From Clostridium sp. CAG:768 (GTDB taxonomy: Bacteria; Cyanobacteriota; Vampirovibrionia; Gastranaerophilales; Gastranaerophilaceae), in assembly GCA_000437435.1 (NCBI GenBank), contig FR899625.1, positions 124,001-188,000 on the forward strand: 64,000 bases of DNA, read 5' to 3'. Shown here in pieces: positions 34,656 through 43,145 of the stretch (the first letter of the stretch is position 1; each line of letters opens with the position of its first letter). The notes beneath the pieces were generated by a model. The model was not told where the DNA came from and did not search any database. It worked only from the letters and a program-made list of their open reading frames with translations. Position numbers and translations under genes: made by a program.

Positions 34656-36111
34656 ATGTTTGATAATATTTATACATTTTATGATGATGCGGAATATATA
34701 ATAAATTCATTCAGTGCAAATAAAATAGTCAAACTGTTAAATAAGCGTATTGAGGAAGGTCAAAAAACACCACAAAATTACGCTTTTCTTGCTAATGCTT
34801 ATTATTATAAAGGTCAGAATTCTAAAGCTTTAAAGTATGCTTTAAAGGCAAAATATTTAGATGAAGATTATTATTATACTGACTATATTCTTACAATTAT
34901 ATATATAAACGAAGAAAATATTTCTAAAGCGGAAAAATATCTTTTAATTCTTCTTGAAAAATGTCCGGAAGATTATTATTTTGCATATTATGCAGCTGTT
35001 TGTTTATATAATCTGAAAGGAGAATCTGATATTGCTGAAAAGTATTCAAATAAATTAAAGCAAATTAATAAACAAGATCCTTCTTGTGAAACTTTTAAAG
35101 CTTTGGCTTGTTTTTTAGAGCATGATTATAAAAATATTTTGAAGTATTCGATTTCTGCTTTGAAAATGAAGCATAATACTTTGGATAATCTGATTTTATT
35201 ATTTGGTTTGATATTAGTTTCCGAAATTTCTATATTTTTTAAAAGTATAGATGGTACAAATTTGTTTAGATATTTTGTAATATTATTTTTGCCAAAAGAT
35301 GAAAAGTATGCTTGTATTTCAGATATGTCGATGTTTAATAATTTAAAAAAAAGCTCTTAAAAATATAAATAAAGCTATAAAAATTAATCCTAAACCTGCT
35401 TATTTTATTCGTAAAGCTACAATATTTACAATGTGTTATCGTTATAAAAAAGCTATTAATATTTTAGAGGAAGTTATAAAAAATAATCCTGAATATACAT
35501 ATTTATATGGAGAGTTAAGCAATTTATATGAAAAAATTAATGACTATAAAAAAGCTTTGGAATACGCAAATTTAGATTTATTAAATAATAAGCATAATAC
35601 GGATATGTACTATAGAAAATTTGATATACTATTTGAGTTGAAAAGATATGATGACTGTTTAAATATTTTGGATAAGTTAGAAAAAGAATTTTCGACTGGT
35701 GATAAACATGAATATAAACGAGCACAAATTTTTATATCAAATAAAGATTATGAAAAAGCTATTTTGTATTTGAATAAGCTGTTATTAAGAGAAAAAGATT
35801 ATTTATATTTGCAAGATAAGATGTATTGTCTGTTTATGTTAGAACGGTATGATGAAGCAATTGATATTGGACTGCAATTAATGGATGAAAAAGAAAAAGG
35901 CATTGTTTGTTTTTGGCTTGCTCGGAGTTATTTAGCTATTGAAGATTATCAAAAAGCTCTAATTTATATGAATAAATCAATTTTGCTCGGAGATTGTGAT
36001 CAGTGGAATTATTATTGGAAATCTGTAATCCTTGAAAATTTAGGGAAAAATCATGAGGCTGAAATTGCCTATCAAAAAGCTATAAATCTTGGTTACAGTG
36101 AAAACGATTAA
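34656..36111 (+). CDS. TPR-repeat protein split by a frameshift at an A8 run
   Basis: I take the ATG at 34656 (GAGG seven bases upstream). The first frame runs as TPR repeats to a TAA at 35358-35360. The second frame resumes directly after the A8 run (35345-35352) as KKALKNINKAIKINPKPAYF, typical TPR sequence, without its own start until 35431, and ends at 36111. Removing one A (or adding two) joins them into a protein of about 485 residues with roughly ten TPR units. It is either a frameshifted gene, a phase-variable or slippage-dependent gene, or a sequencing error. TPR proteins are protein-interaction scaffolds. Confidence 0.7.
35345..35352 (+). repeat. A8 homopolymer at the TPR frame break
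   Basis: Eight A residues. A7 gives one continuous TPR frame; A8 gives Lys-Lys-Ser-Ser-stop. A-runs of this length favour polymerase slippage in AT-rich genomes. Confidence 0.65.
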
Positions 36112-36431
36112 AGCTTTATAATACTAGCTTCGGCTTTACCCATATCTACCATTTCAAAAGGTTTCTCAATATTTTCAGTATTTTCATAATCACAAGAATT
36201 TAATTCGAAAAGCTTGTCAATATCGATATTCCCATTGAATAAATAAAACTTATTCACATTTTTCATATACAGACCAAAAGAATTTTCTTTTTTTAATTGT
36301 TTTAAAAATTCTTTTTTTATTTCATTTTTTGAAAAGCCGTCAAATGTATAATCTTTTGTAAGATCACAATTCTTTTTTAGAGTTTCTAGTAAAACATATG
36401 GTTCTATCCATTTTGTGATAATTTTATTCAT
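36108..36431 (-). CDS. Small hypothetical protein coupled to the ABC exporter
   Basis: 107 residues, charged and soluble, opening MNKIITKWIEPYVLLETLKK. Its ATG overlaps the stop of the MsbA-like exporter by four bases (ATGA), so it is translationally coupled and may act with it. No recognised motif. It converges with the TPR gene with a four-base overlap. Confidence 0.5.
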   Translation of the reverse strand: MNKIITKWIEPYVLLETLKKNCDLTKDYTFDGFSKNEIKKEFLKQLKKENSFGLYMKNVNKFYLFNGNIDIDKLFELNSCDYENTENIEKPFEMVDMGKAEASIIKL

Positions 36432-38266
36432 GATAGAACCTCTGCATCTTCTTGTGATTTGAATTGCATTTCATAAAGATATCTGTATTTACCGTTTTCA
36501 ATATGAATTAGCTCGTCATGAGTTCCAAGTTCAGCTAATTCTCCGTCATTTATAACGGCAATTCTATCAGCATTTTTAATAGTTGATAATCTGTGTGCAA
36601 TTACAAATACTGTTTTGTTTTGAATTAAATTGTCTAAAGCTTTTTGAACGATTGCTTCAGATTCATTGTCAAGTGCAGATGTAGCTTCATCTAGGATAAC
36701 AATAGGAGCATCTTTTAACATTGCCCTTGCTATTGCTACACGTTGTCTTTGTCCTCCAGATAAAGAAGTTCCTCTTTCTCCAACAAATGTGTCTAATCCA
36801 TTTTCTAATGTATGGATAAATTCATCTAAATGAGCCATTTCAACAACTTTTTGAATTTCTTCATCTGTTGCATTTTCATTTCCCATCAATATATTATCTT
36901 TAATTGTGCCTGAAAATAGAAAGTTATCTTGGAACACAAAAGAAATATTATTTCTTAAAGAATCCAAATCAAAATTTCTGATATCAATTCCATCAAATTC
37001 AATTGATCCTGATTTTACATCATAGAATCTTGGTAAGAGGCTAACTACAGTACTTTTCCCGCCACCAGAATTGCCGACAAGAGCCATAGTCTCTCCTTTA
37101 TTGATATGAAGAGAGAAGTTTTTCAATACAGGAGTGTTTTCTTCATATTCAAAACATACATTGTTAAAATCAATAGAGTTTTCTAATCCTTTTAGATTAA
37201 TAGCATTTTTAGGTGATTTTATTTGTGGTTGTAAATCAAATAGTTCAAATACTCTGCTCATTGCAACGAATACATTTTGTAAGTTTGTTAATGTATTACC
37301 AAGAGTTTTAGTTGGTTTATATAAAAGTAGTAATGATGTTACAAATGATGCAAAACTCCCTGCAGTCATTTGTCCTGAAAGAATTAAATGGTTTCCATAA
37401 GCCATAACAAGAGCAATACCTATTGAACATACAAAGTACATAATAGGAGACATCCAGCCTACTCTTTTTGTTAAAGACATTGCAAGATGGAATTGTTCCT
37501 GTATCTGATTATCGAATTTTGTATTTTGGTCATTTTGGAGGTTATATGCTGTCATAATTTTGTTGCCGGCAAAAGTTTCGTTAAAGTTTGTTGCCATATT
37601 CCCGCCTACAACCATTGTTGCATTAGATACTTTTTTAATTCTTTTTCTGATAAGAGTTACTGGCGTAATTGCTATAGCCATTATAGTAACACCGATTATC
37701 GCAAGTTTCCAAGAGTTGTATAATAAAACTCCAACAAGTCCGATAAGTCCAAAAAATGTCGCGATGAATGATTTTAACATATCAATAATATTTCTTGATG
37801 CTGTATCAGGATCTGATAAGAATCTAGTTAGTACGATTCCTGAAGAATTTACGTCAAAAAATTGAGGATCCATAGAGGTCAATTTTCTGAATAAATCTTT
37901 TTTTAATGACATAGATATTTTTTGGCCAGTCCAATCTGTTAAATAATTACTTAAATATTTTAAAATTCCTTGGAATAATGCAAATGCAACTATACCAAAA
38001 GGAATTATCGCAGCTAAAAATGCTTGAGAATGAACTGTAATTCCTAAAAAAGACCAAGTGTGCTCTGGATTACCATTCACAACAAAATCTAAATAAGGTT
38101 TTAATGAAAGTGCTACAACGCCGTCTAATAGACCTAATGGAATGGCAATAATAAGATTTATTATTGCACGTCCTAATACTGGTTTTATATATGGAAAAAT
38201 TTTCCCTAATAAATATTTATAATTAAAAGCATCTTTTGATGCAGTATTTTTTAATTTGTATTCCAT
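36428..38266 (-). CDS. ABC exporter, MsbA-like (fused permease and ATPase)
   Basis: 612 residues. Six-helix membrane domain (about 25-330) then the ATPase: Walker A VGNSGGGKSTVVSLL, signature LSGGQRQRVAIARA, Walker B IVILDEATSAL, H-loop VFVIAHRL. The opening region and the overall half-transporter layout fit lipid A/lipid flippases of the MsbA group. Together with lpxK it would move lipid A core across the inner membrane; a peptide or drug exporter is an alternative. Confidence 0.85.
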   Translation of the reverse strand: MEYKLKNTASKDAFNYKYLLGKIFPYIKPVLGRAIINLIIAIPLGLLDGVVALSLKPYLDFVVNGNPEHTWSFLGITVHSQAFLAAIIPFGIVAFALFQGILKYLSNYLTDWTGQKISMSLKKDLFRKLTSMDPQFFDVNSSGIVLTRFLSDPDTASRNIIDMLKSFIATFFGLIGLVGVLLYNSWKLAIIGVTIMAIAITPVTLIRKRIKKVSNATMVVGGNMATNFNETFAGNKIMTAYNLQNDQNTKFDNQIQEQFHLAMSLTKRVGWMSPIMYFVCSIGIALVMAYGNHLILSGQMTAGSFASFVTSLLLLYKPTKTLGNTLTNLQNVFVAMSRVFELFDLQPQIKSPKNAINLKGLENSIDFNNVCFEYEENTPVLKNFSLHINKGETMALVGNSGGGKSTVVSLLPRFYDVKSGSIEFDGIDIRNFDLDSLRNNISFVFQDNFLFSGTIKDNILMGNENATDEEIQKVVEMAHLDEFIHTLENGLDTFVGERGTSLSGGQRQRVAIARAMLKDAPIVILDEATSALDNESEAIVQKALDNLIQNKTVFVIAHRLSTIKNADRIAVINDGELAELGTHDELIHIENGKYRYLYEMQFKSQEDAEVLS

Positions 38267-38363
38267 GCATATCCCTCTTCTTTTAAAATTATATACTGAT
38301 ATTATCTCATAAAAAAAATTTTTGTGTTATTCTGATAATTAATAGGAATTAAAAGGAGTAGAG

Positions 38364-39671
38364 ATGAAGATTTGCGTTATAGGTACAGGTTATGTCGGCT
38401 TAGTAGCAGGTACATGTCTTGCTGATATGGGAAATGATGTAATTTGTGTAGATAATGATTTAGAAAAATTAAAAAAATTAGAAAATGGTATTGTACCAAT
38501 TTATGAACCTGGATTAGAAGAATTAATTAAAGCTAATGTTATGGAAGGTAGATTAAAATTTTCTTCTGATTTAGATGATTCTGTAAAAAAATCTTTAGTA
38601 TGTTTTATTGCTGTTGGAACACCGCAAAGTGAGGATGGTTCAGCTGATTTACATTACGTAGAACAAGTTGCAGAAAGCATCGGTAAAGCAATGAACGGTT
38701 ATAAAGTTATTGTTGATAAGTCAACTGTTCCTGTAGGTACGGCAGATAGAGTAACTGATATTATCAAAAAACATTATAATGGAGAATTTGATGTTGTATC
38801 AAATCCTGAGTTTTTAAAACAAGGTGCTGCTGTAGATGACTTTTTAAAACCAGATAGAGTTGTAATTGGTTCTAATTCTCCAAAAGCAACTGCAATTATG
38901 CAAGAAGTTTATGCACCGTTTTTCAGAACAGCAAGCAGATTTGTAATTATGGACGTAAAATCTGCTGAAATGACAAAGTATGCAGCAAATTCATTCCTTG
39001 CAGTAAAAATTTCTTATGCAAATGAAATCGCGAATATTTGTGAGGCTGTAGGTGCTGATGCTGAAATGGTAAGAATTGGAATGTGCTCAGATAAACGTAT
39101 CGGATCTCAATTCTTATTCCCAGGCTTAGGCTATGGCGGTAGTTGCTTCCCAAAAGATGTAAAAGCATTATTAAAAACAGCAAAAGATAACAATTGCGGA
39201 TATCGTTTAATAGAAGCTGCAGACGAGGTGAATAAAGAGCAAAGAGTTATTTTTATAAATAAAATTCTTGCACGTTTTGGCATGAATCTCGCCGGTAAAA
39301 CATTTGCAGTTTGGGGATTGACATTCAAACCTAAAACAAATGATATGAGAATGTCTCCAGCTATTACTATTATCAACTTCTTATTAGAATTTGGTGCTAA
39401 AGTTAAAGCATTTGACCCAAAAGGTTTTGAACAAGCTAAAAATATTTGGGGAGATAAAATCACTTATGCAAAAAATTCATATGACGCACTAGACGGAGCT
39501 GATTGCCTTTTGCTTTTGACAGAATGGAATGAATTTAGACGTCCTGATTTTGATAAAGTAAAAGAATTGATGAAATCTCCAATTATTTTTGACGGTAGGA
39601 ACCAATATGATGGAGAACGTTTAATTCAACGTGGCTTTGAATATTCTTGTGTTGGAAAACGTTTTAAATAA
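38364..39671 (+). CDS. ugd: UDP-glucose 6-dehydrogenase
   Basis: 435 residues. Oxidises UDP-glucose to UDP-glucuronate for surface polysaccharide. NAD-binding motif VIGTGYVGLVAGTCLADMG at the N-terminus, STVPVGTAD, NPEFLKQGAAVDD, the catalytic cysteine in GLGYGGSCFPKD, and the C-terminal GLTFKPKTNDMR segment. AAAAGGAG before the ATG. Confidence 0.95.
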   Translation: MKICVIGTGYVGLVAGTCLADMGNDVICVDNDLEKLKKLENGIVPIYEPGLEELIKANVMEGRLKFSSDLDDSVKKSLVCFIAVGTPQSEDGSADLHYVEQVAESIGKAMNGYKVIVDKSTVPVGTADRVTDIIKKHYNGEFDVVSNPEFLKQGAAVDDFLKPDRVVIGSNSPKATAIMQEVYAPFFRTASRFVIMDVKSAEMTKYAANSFLAVKISYANEIANICEAVGADAEMVRIGMCSDKRIGSQFLFPGLGYGGSCFPKDVKALLKTAKDNNCGYRLIEAADEVNKEQRVIFINKILARFGMNLAGKTFAVWGLTFKPKTNDMRMSPAITIINFLLEFGAKVKAFDPKGFEQAKNIWGDKITYAKNSYDALDGADCLLLLTEWNEFRRPDFDKVKELMKSPIIFDGRNQYDGERLIQRGFEYSCVGKRFK

Positions 39672-39675
39672 ATTA

Positions 39676-40572
39676 TTAAATATCTTTTAATTGGTCAAAG
39701 GCGTTCAGTTTATTTTCTTCAATAACATGACCGCCTTTTTCTAATAAAATAAATTGTTTTAGATGCATTACTTTATTTGCGATGTCTTCAGTTGATTTCT
39801 GTGGAACAATTTTATCATTTGAGGAATGTATCAAATATACTGGAGCTTCAATTGATTTAAGTTTTTTATTGGTTTTGAAAATATTATCGATATGATTTAA
39901 CAAAAAAGGAAATTTATCTATACTGTATTTTAAGAGTTTAGGTAATCTTATAGTTGTACCTTTAGTTAATAATTCAACTTCATTTCTTAAAGAGTTAAAT
40001 GGTGATATTAAAACTAAGAATTTTAGATTTTTATTTTTTGAAGCCATTTCAATAGCTGGGAAACTTCCCATACTGAAGCCAATAACACCTATATTTTCGT
40101 TTGGAATCCCTTTTTTATTTAAGTATTCTAGCGCCATTGCTGTTTGTTTTTTTATAACTTTTGCGGTCATTTTATCGGTATTGGAACCAAATTCACCGTA
40201 TTCAGGAGCTAGTACAGCATATCCTTTTTTTAAAATTTTCTTATAAATATCTTGATTCGATGATATATTTTGACCTAATCCGTGGAAAAATATAATATAT
40301 TTCTTTTTCTTGTTGTTTGGATTAATTTCCCAAGCTTCTGTTTTGTATTTCCCGTTTGATAATTTTAAAACATTAAGATTTGGCTTTATCACTTCATCTA
40401 TTGGCATCCAGCGATTTTTAGATATATGTGTATATCTGTCAAATACTTTTTCCATATAAAAATTATATGGAGATAACCTTTTTAAAGAATTATTTAATCC
40501 GGTAAAATTAGGATTGTTTTTATTTTGGTAATTTAAACTTGTAATTGAATAATTGTTTATAGGGTAAATCAT
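39676..40572 (-). CDS. Alpha/beta hydrolase
   Basis: 298 residues. Oxyanion and nucleophile motifs: FFHGLGQNISSNQ, then the elbow GFSMGSFPAIEMA with Ser as nucleophile, a late Asp in HSSNDKIVPQ and a His in KGGHVIEE. No signal peptide. The N-terminus NNPNFTGLNN carries the F-x-G motif found in other proteins of the window. Substrate unknown; an esterase, lipase or peptidase role is possible. Confidence 0.75.
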   Translation of the reverse strand: MIYPINNYSITSLNYQNKNNPNFTGLNNSLKRLSPYNFYMEKVFDRYTHISKNRWMPIDEVIKPNLNVLKLSNGKYKTEAWEINPNNKKKKYIIFFHGLGQNISSNQDIYKKILKKGYAVLAPEYGEFGSNTDKMTAKVIKKQTAMALEYLNKKGIPNENIGVIGFSMGSFPAIEMASKNKNLKFLVLISPFNSLRNEVELLTKGTTIRLPKLLKYSIDKFPFLLNHIDNIFKTNKKLKSIEAPVYLIHSSNDKIVPQKSTEDIANKVMHLKQFILLEKGGHVIEENKLNAFDQLKDI

Positions 40573-40592
40573 TTTATAGCCTTAATCAAAAT

Positions 40593-40619
40593 AAAAAGGC
40601 ACTATGAAAGTGCCTTTTT
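40593..40619 (-). terminator. Terminator downstream of tRNA-Leu
   Basis: Stem AAAAAGGCACT / AGTGCCTTTTT with a five-base loop, four bases beyond the tRNA end on the minus strand. Confidence 0.75.
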
Positions 40620-40622
40620 AAC

Positions 40623-40701
40623 TGGGCATGAAGAGACTCGAACTCCCACGCGTTAGCACTAGTTCCTAAGACTAGCGTGTCTACCATTCCACCACATGCC
40701 C
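40623..40701 (-). tRNA. tRNA-Leu (anticodon TAG)
   Basis: Minus strand: GGGCATG pairs with CATGCCC; the anticodon stem CTAGT/ACTAG encloses CTTAGGA, giving TAG; the enlarged variable arm (about 11 bases) and the T-loop TTCGAGT fit a class II tRNA. CCA is not encoded. About 79 bases. Confidence 0.85.
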
Positions 40702-40716
40702 ATATTTAATTGTCAA

Positions 40717-40802
40717 TCAGTCCTTCAGACTGAGGCGTGTCTACCGCCTCTCACAAAACCTGACATTTAGTCAGCTTTTGTTCGGCAGAGTACCACATGC
40801 CC
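40717..40802 (-). pseudogene. Degenerate partial copy of the tRNA-Leu 5' half
   Basis: Immediately upstream of tRNA-Leu on the same strand. It begins with the same GGGCATGTGGT as the tRNA and has the same preceding bases (ATTGACAA...ATAT). It contains GGTAGACACGC, matching the tRNA D-arm region, and a stem-loop TCAGT-CTGAAGG-ACTGA in place of the anticodon arm. About 50 unrelated bases able to form a hairpin (CAAAA-G-CTGAC / GTCAG-G-TTTTG) interrupt the D-arm. No T-arm is seen. Probably a broken duplicate, possibly transcribed with the tRNA. Confidence 0.5.
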
Positions 40803-40839
40803 ATATTCTTTTGTCAATTGCTTTGCAGCGCGTACAAAT

Positions 40840-40868
40840 AATTTACTTCGAAAAAGCTTAATTGTCAA
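40840..40868 (-). promoter_or_regulatory. Promoter of the tRNA-Leu unit
   Basis: TTGACA (minus strand, 40863-40868), 17-base spacer, TAAATT (40840-40845). It would transcribe both the degenerate copy and the tRNA. Confidence 0.45.
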
Positions 40869-40943
40869 GTCATTTGTTTTAGGAACTTTTGCAGGTTAAA
40901 AATTTTCTTTTTACATGAAAATAAAATGTGTTGTTTTTTTTGA

Positions 40944-41087
40944 TTATTTTATATTTTCTGGATGGGCAGAATTAGATAGGATTATTTCATAATATTCATT
41001 TTTATCAATATTTACTCCCATATTTTTAGGATCTGCAAACTTTTTCTTTTTATTTTTATTTAATAATTTTTTATAATCACTTCCCAT
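40944..41087 (-). CDS. Possible small basic protein (47 residues)
   Basis: Frame from the ATG at 41087 (opens MGSDYKKLLNKNKKKK) to the TAA at 40944. Lysine/asparagine-rich N-terminal half and a more mixed C-terminal half (NEYYEIILSNSAHPENIK). No clear Shine-Dalgarno or promoter. It occupies the otherwise empty space between the tRNA-Leu region and rplS. Could be chance in AT-rich DNA. Confidence 0.3.
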   Translation of the reverse strand: MGSDYKKLLNKNKKKKFADPKNMGVNIDKNEYYEIILSNSAHPENIK

Positions 41088-41120
41088 AATGTTATTATAT
41101 TACAAAATTTTAAAAACTGC

Positions 41121-41149
41121 TTGAAATTTTTATACCTTTGTTTTACGAT
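41121..41149 (+). promoter_or_regulatory. Promoter of the rplS operon
   Basis: TTGAAA (41121-41126), 17-base spacer, TACGAT (41144-41149). Predicted start about 41156, giving a leader of roughly 80 bases. Confidence 0.5.
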
Positions 41150-41162
41150 ACTTTTACGTGCG

Positions 41163-41185
41163 TCGATGTATTTGTGGAGCATCGA
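41163..41185 (+). promoter_or_regulatory. Leader hairpin upstream of rplS
   Basis: TCGATG / CATCGA stem with an 11-base loop in the presumed 5' leader of rplS. Ribosomal-protein leaders often carry autoregulatory structures; there is no direct evidence that this one does. Confidence 0.35.
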
Positions 41186-41238
41186 TTAAAGGAATTTATT
41201 TAGTAAGTACGAAATATAAGCATATAAAGGAAATTGAA

Positions 41239-41592
41239 ATGAACCCTATTATTGATGAATTGGAAAAATCTTATTTAAAAGAAAATCTTCCTGAAACAAA
41301 TCCTGGCGATACTGTAAAAGTTTTCGTTAGAATTGTAGAAGGTAACAAAGAAAGAATTCAGGCTTTCGAAGGAACAGTTATTAAAACTCACGGTTCTGGT
41401 GTAAACAAAACTATTACCGTAAGAAAAGTATTCCAAGGTGTTGGTGTAGAACGTGTATTCTTACTAAACTCTCCAAGAATTGACAAAATTACAGTTCTTA
41501 GAAAAGGTGATGTAAGACGTTCTAAACTATACTACTTAAGAGAACGTTCTGGTAAAGCAACTCGTATCAAGGAAAAAATTGAAAAAAGATAA
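41239..41592 (+). CDS. rplS: 50S ribosomal protein L19
   Basis: 117 residues from the ATG at 41239 (AAAGGAAATTGAA before it); the open extension upstream to 41158 is part of the leader. Family motifs: NPGDTVKVFVRIVEGNKERI, GTVIKTHGSGVNKTITVRK, GVERVFLLNSPRID and the C-terminal KLYYLRERSGKATRIKEK. It sits at the 30S-50S interface. First gene of an rplS-rbgA-rnhB unit. Confidence 0.95.
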   Translation: MNPIIDELEKSYLKENLPETNPGDTVKVFVRIVEGNKERIQAFEGTVIKTHGSGVNKTITVRKVFQGVGVERVFLLNSPRIDKITVLRKGDVRRSKLYYLRERSGKATRIKEKIEKR

Positions 41593-42427
41593 GCTTCATA
41601 TACATTGGTATCCTGGACATATTGCGAAAGCTGAAAAAAAACTAAAAGAACAGCTCTCCCTAGTTGATGCCGTAATTGAAGTTATTGATGCGAGACTGCC
41701 TTATTCAAGCAGTTATGATAATATTACGAGGCTTTTAGGTGAAAAGCCTCGTTTAATTTTGCTTAATAAATCAGATTTAACAAATCCTGATGAGCTTAAA
41801 AAGTTTATTAATGATTTAGAGAATAAAACGGGTTATCCTGTTTTGAAATCAGATGCTAAAAGTTCTAAGGATTTGAATTTTATTGTGAAAAAAGCAGTAG
41901 AATTATCAGAACCTAGAATTCAAGCATTAATGAAAAAAGGTTTGCTAAGAAGACCTGCAAGAGTCATGGTAGTAGGCATGCCAAATGTTGGGAAATCAAG
42001 TATTATAAATAAATTAACCAAATCATCAAAGACAAAAATTGGGGCAAAAGCAGGGGTTACAAGACAGCAGCAGTGGGTGCGTATTAATCCGCAGTTAGAT
42101 TTATTGGACACTCCAGGTATTATTCCAATGAAGCAGGAAGACCAGATTAGGGCTAAAAAGTTGGCATTCGTAAATGCAGTATCTGAAAACGCTTATTCAA
42201 ATGAAATTGTTGCTAAAGAATTATTAGCATTGTTATCTGAAAAATATTCAGATATTGTAAAAGAATTTTATAAAGTAGATAATCTTACACTAGATGATAT
42301 TGCAAAATCAAGAAATTGGATTATCGCAGGCGGAAATCCTGATATTGAAAGAACTGCAGTGTATCTTTTGAGAGATTTTAGAGAGGGTAAGATTGGAAAA
42401 TTTATTCTTGATGATTTTGAAGGATAA
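41579..42427 (+). CDS. rbgA: Ribosome biogenesis GTPase A
   Basis: 282 residues. Circularly permuted GTPase needed for late 50S assembly. The N-terminal HWYPGHIAKAEKKLKEQL opens it, then G4 LNKSD comes before G1 GMPNVGKSSIINKL and G3 DTPGI, the permuted order. The start is TTG at 41579, overlapping rplS by 14 bases; AAGGA lies five to six bases upstream. Confidence 0.92.
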   Translation: MKKDKLHIHWYPGHIAKAEKKLKEQLSLVDAVIEVIDARLPYSSSYDNITRLLGEKPRLILLNKSDLTNPDELKKFINDLENKTGYPVLKSDAKSSKDLNFIVKKAVELSEPRIQALMKKGLLRRPARVMVVGMPNVGKSSIINKLTKSSKTKIGAKAGVTRQQQWVRINPQLDLLDTPGIIPMKQEDQIRAKKLAFVNAVSENAYSNEIVAKELLALLSEKYSDIVKEFYKVDNLTLDDIAKSRNWIIAGGNPDIERTAVYLLRDFREGKIGKFILDDFEG

Positions 42428-42429
42428 TT

Positions 42430-43143
42430 ATGGCAACAGATATTAAGACAAATTTAACATCTGATTCAAGGATTGTAAAACTTTTTTCATTTGATATAGA
42501 ACAAAAGCGTATTGTGATAGGTACAGATGAAGCAGGCAGAGGCTGTGGAGCCGGTGGAGTATTTGCAAGTGCGGTGTGTTTCAATGATCGTTCTCAAGAG
42601 CTTATGGAAGAATTGGCAGAGTTAAATGATAGCAAGAAATTATCTGCTAAAAAGCGAGAGGCTTTATTTGATATTATTAAAGAAAAAACTGTTAATTCTA
42701 CTATTTGTATTGAAGTTGATGAGATAGAGCGTATAAATATATTAAATGCTTCATTAAAGGCAATGCGTATGGCATGTACTGATGTAATAAATCAACTTTA
42801 TCCGATAAAAGAAGATAGAGAAACTTTGGCTAAAAATGAAATTATGATATTAGTTGATGGTAATAAAAGAATTTTTAATTTTGATTATTCTCAAAAATAT
42901 GTGATAAAAGGAGATGCAACATCTGCTTCAATTGCAGCTGCAAGTATATTAGCTAAAGTCAGCCGTGATAGATATATGTTAAAGCTTGATGAAGAATTCC
43001 CACAGTACAAGTGGAAAGAGAATGCTGGGTATTTAACTAAGGAACATATGGCTTTGATAGATAAATACGGTCTATGTAAGTATCATAGACCTTCATATCT
43101 TGAAAAACATTTTGCAAAACAAGAGCAATTATCGTTATTTTAA
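42430..43143 (+). CDS. rnhB: Ribonuclease HII
   Basis: 237 residues. Removes ribonucleotides from DNA and RNA primers. The metal-binding motif GTDEAGRGCGAGGVFASAV has the DEAGRG core but GCGAGG where most have GPLAGP. NDSKKLSAKKRE, the DG of ILVDGNKR, and the KGDATSASIAAASILAKVSRD block are all present. It starts two bases after rbgA. Confidence 0.93.
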   Translation: MATDIKTNLTSDSRIVKLFSFDIEQKRIVIGTDEAGRGCGAGGVFASAVCFNDRSQELMEELAELNDSKKLSAKKREALFDIIKEKTVNSTICIEVDEIERINILNASLKAMRMACTDVINQLYPIKEDRETLAKNEIMILVDGNKRIFNFDYSQKYVIKGDATSASIAAASILAKVSRDRYMLKLDEEFPQYKWKENAGYLTKEHMALIDKYGLCKYHRPSYLEKHFAKQEQLSLF

Positions 43144-43145
43144 AA

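Noticed and set aside
40702..40802. Intron in tRNA-Leu, as in some cyanobacterial tRNA-Leu genes
   Set aside because: The tRNA at 40623-40701 is complete on its own; the upstream block repeats the 5' end, including flanking bases, and is not inside the anticodon loop.
41158..41238. Longer L19 starting at 41158
   Set aside because: The extra residues are not L19-like, lie in the leader hairpin, and AAAGGA precedes the ATG at 41239.
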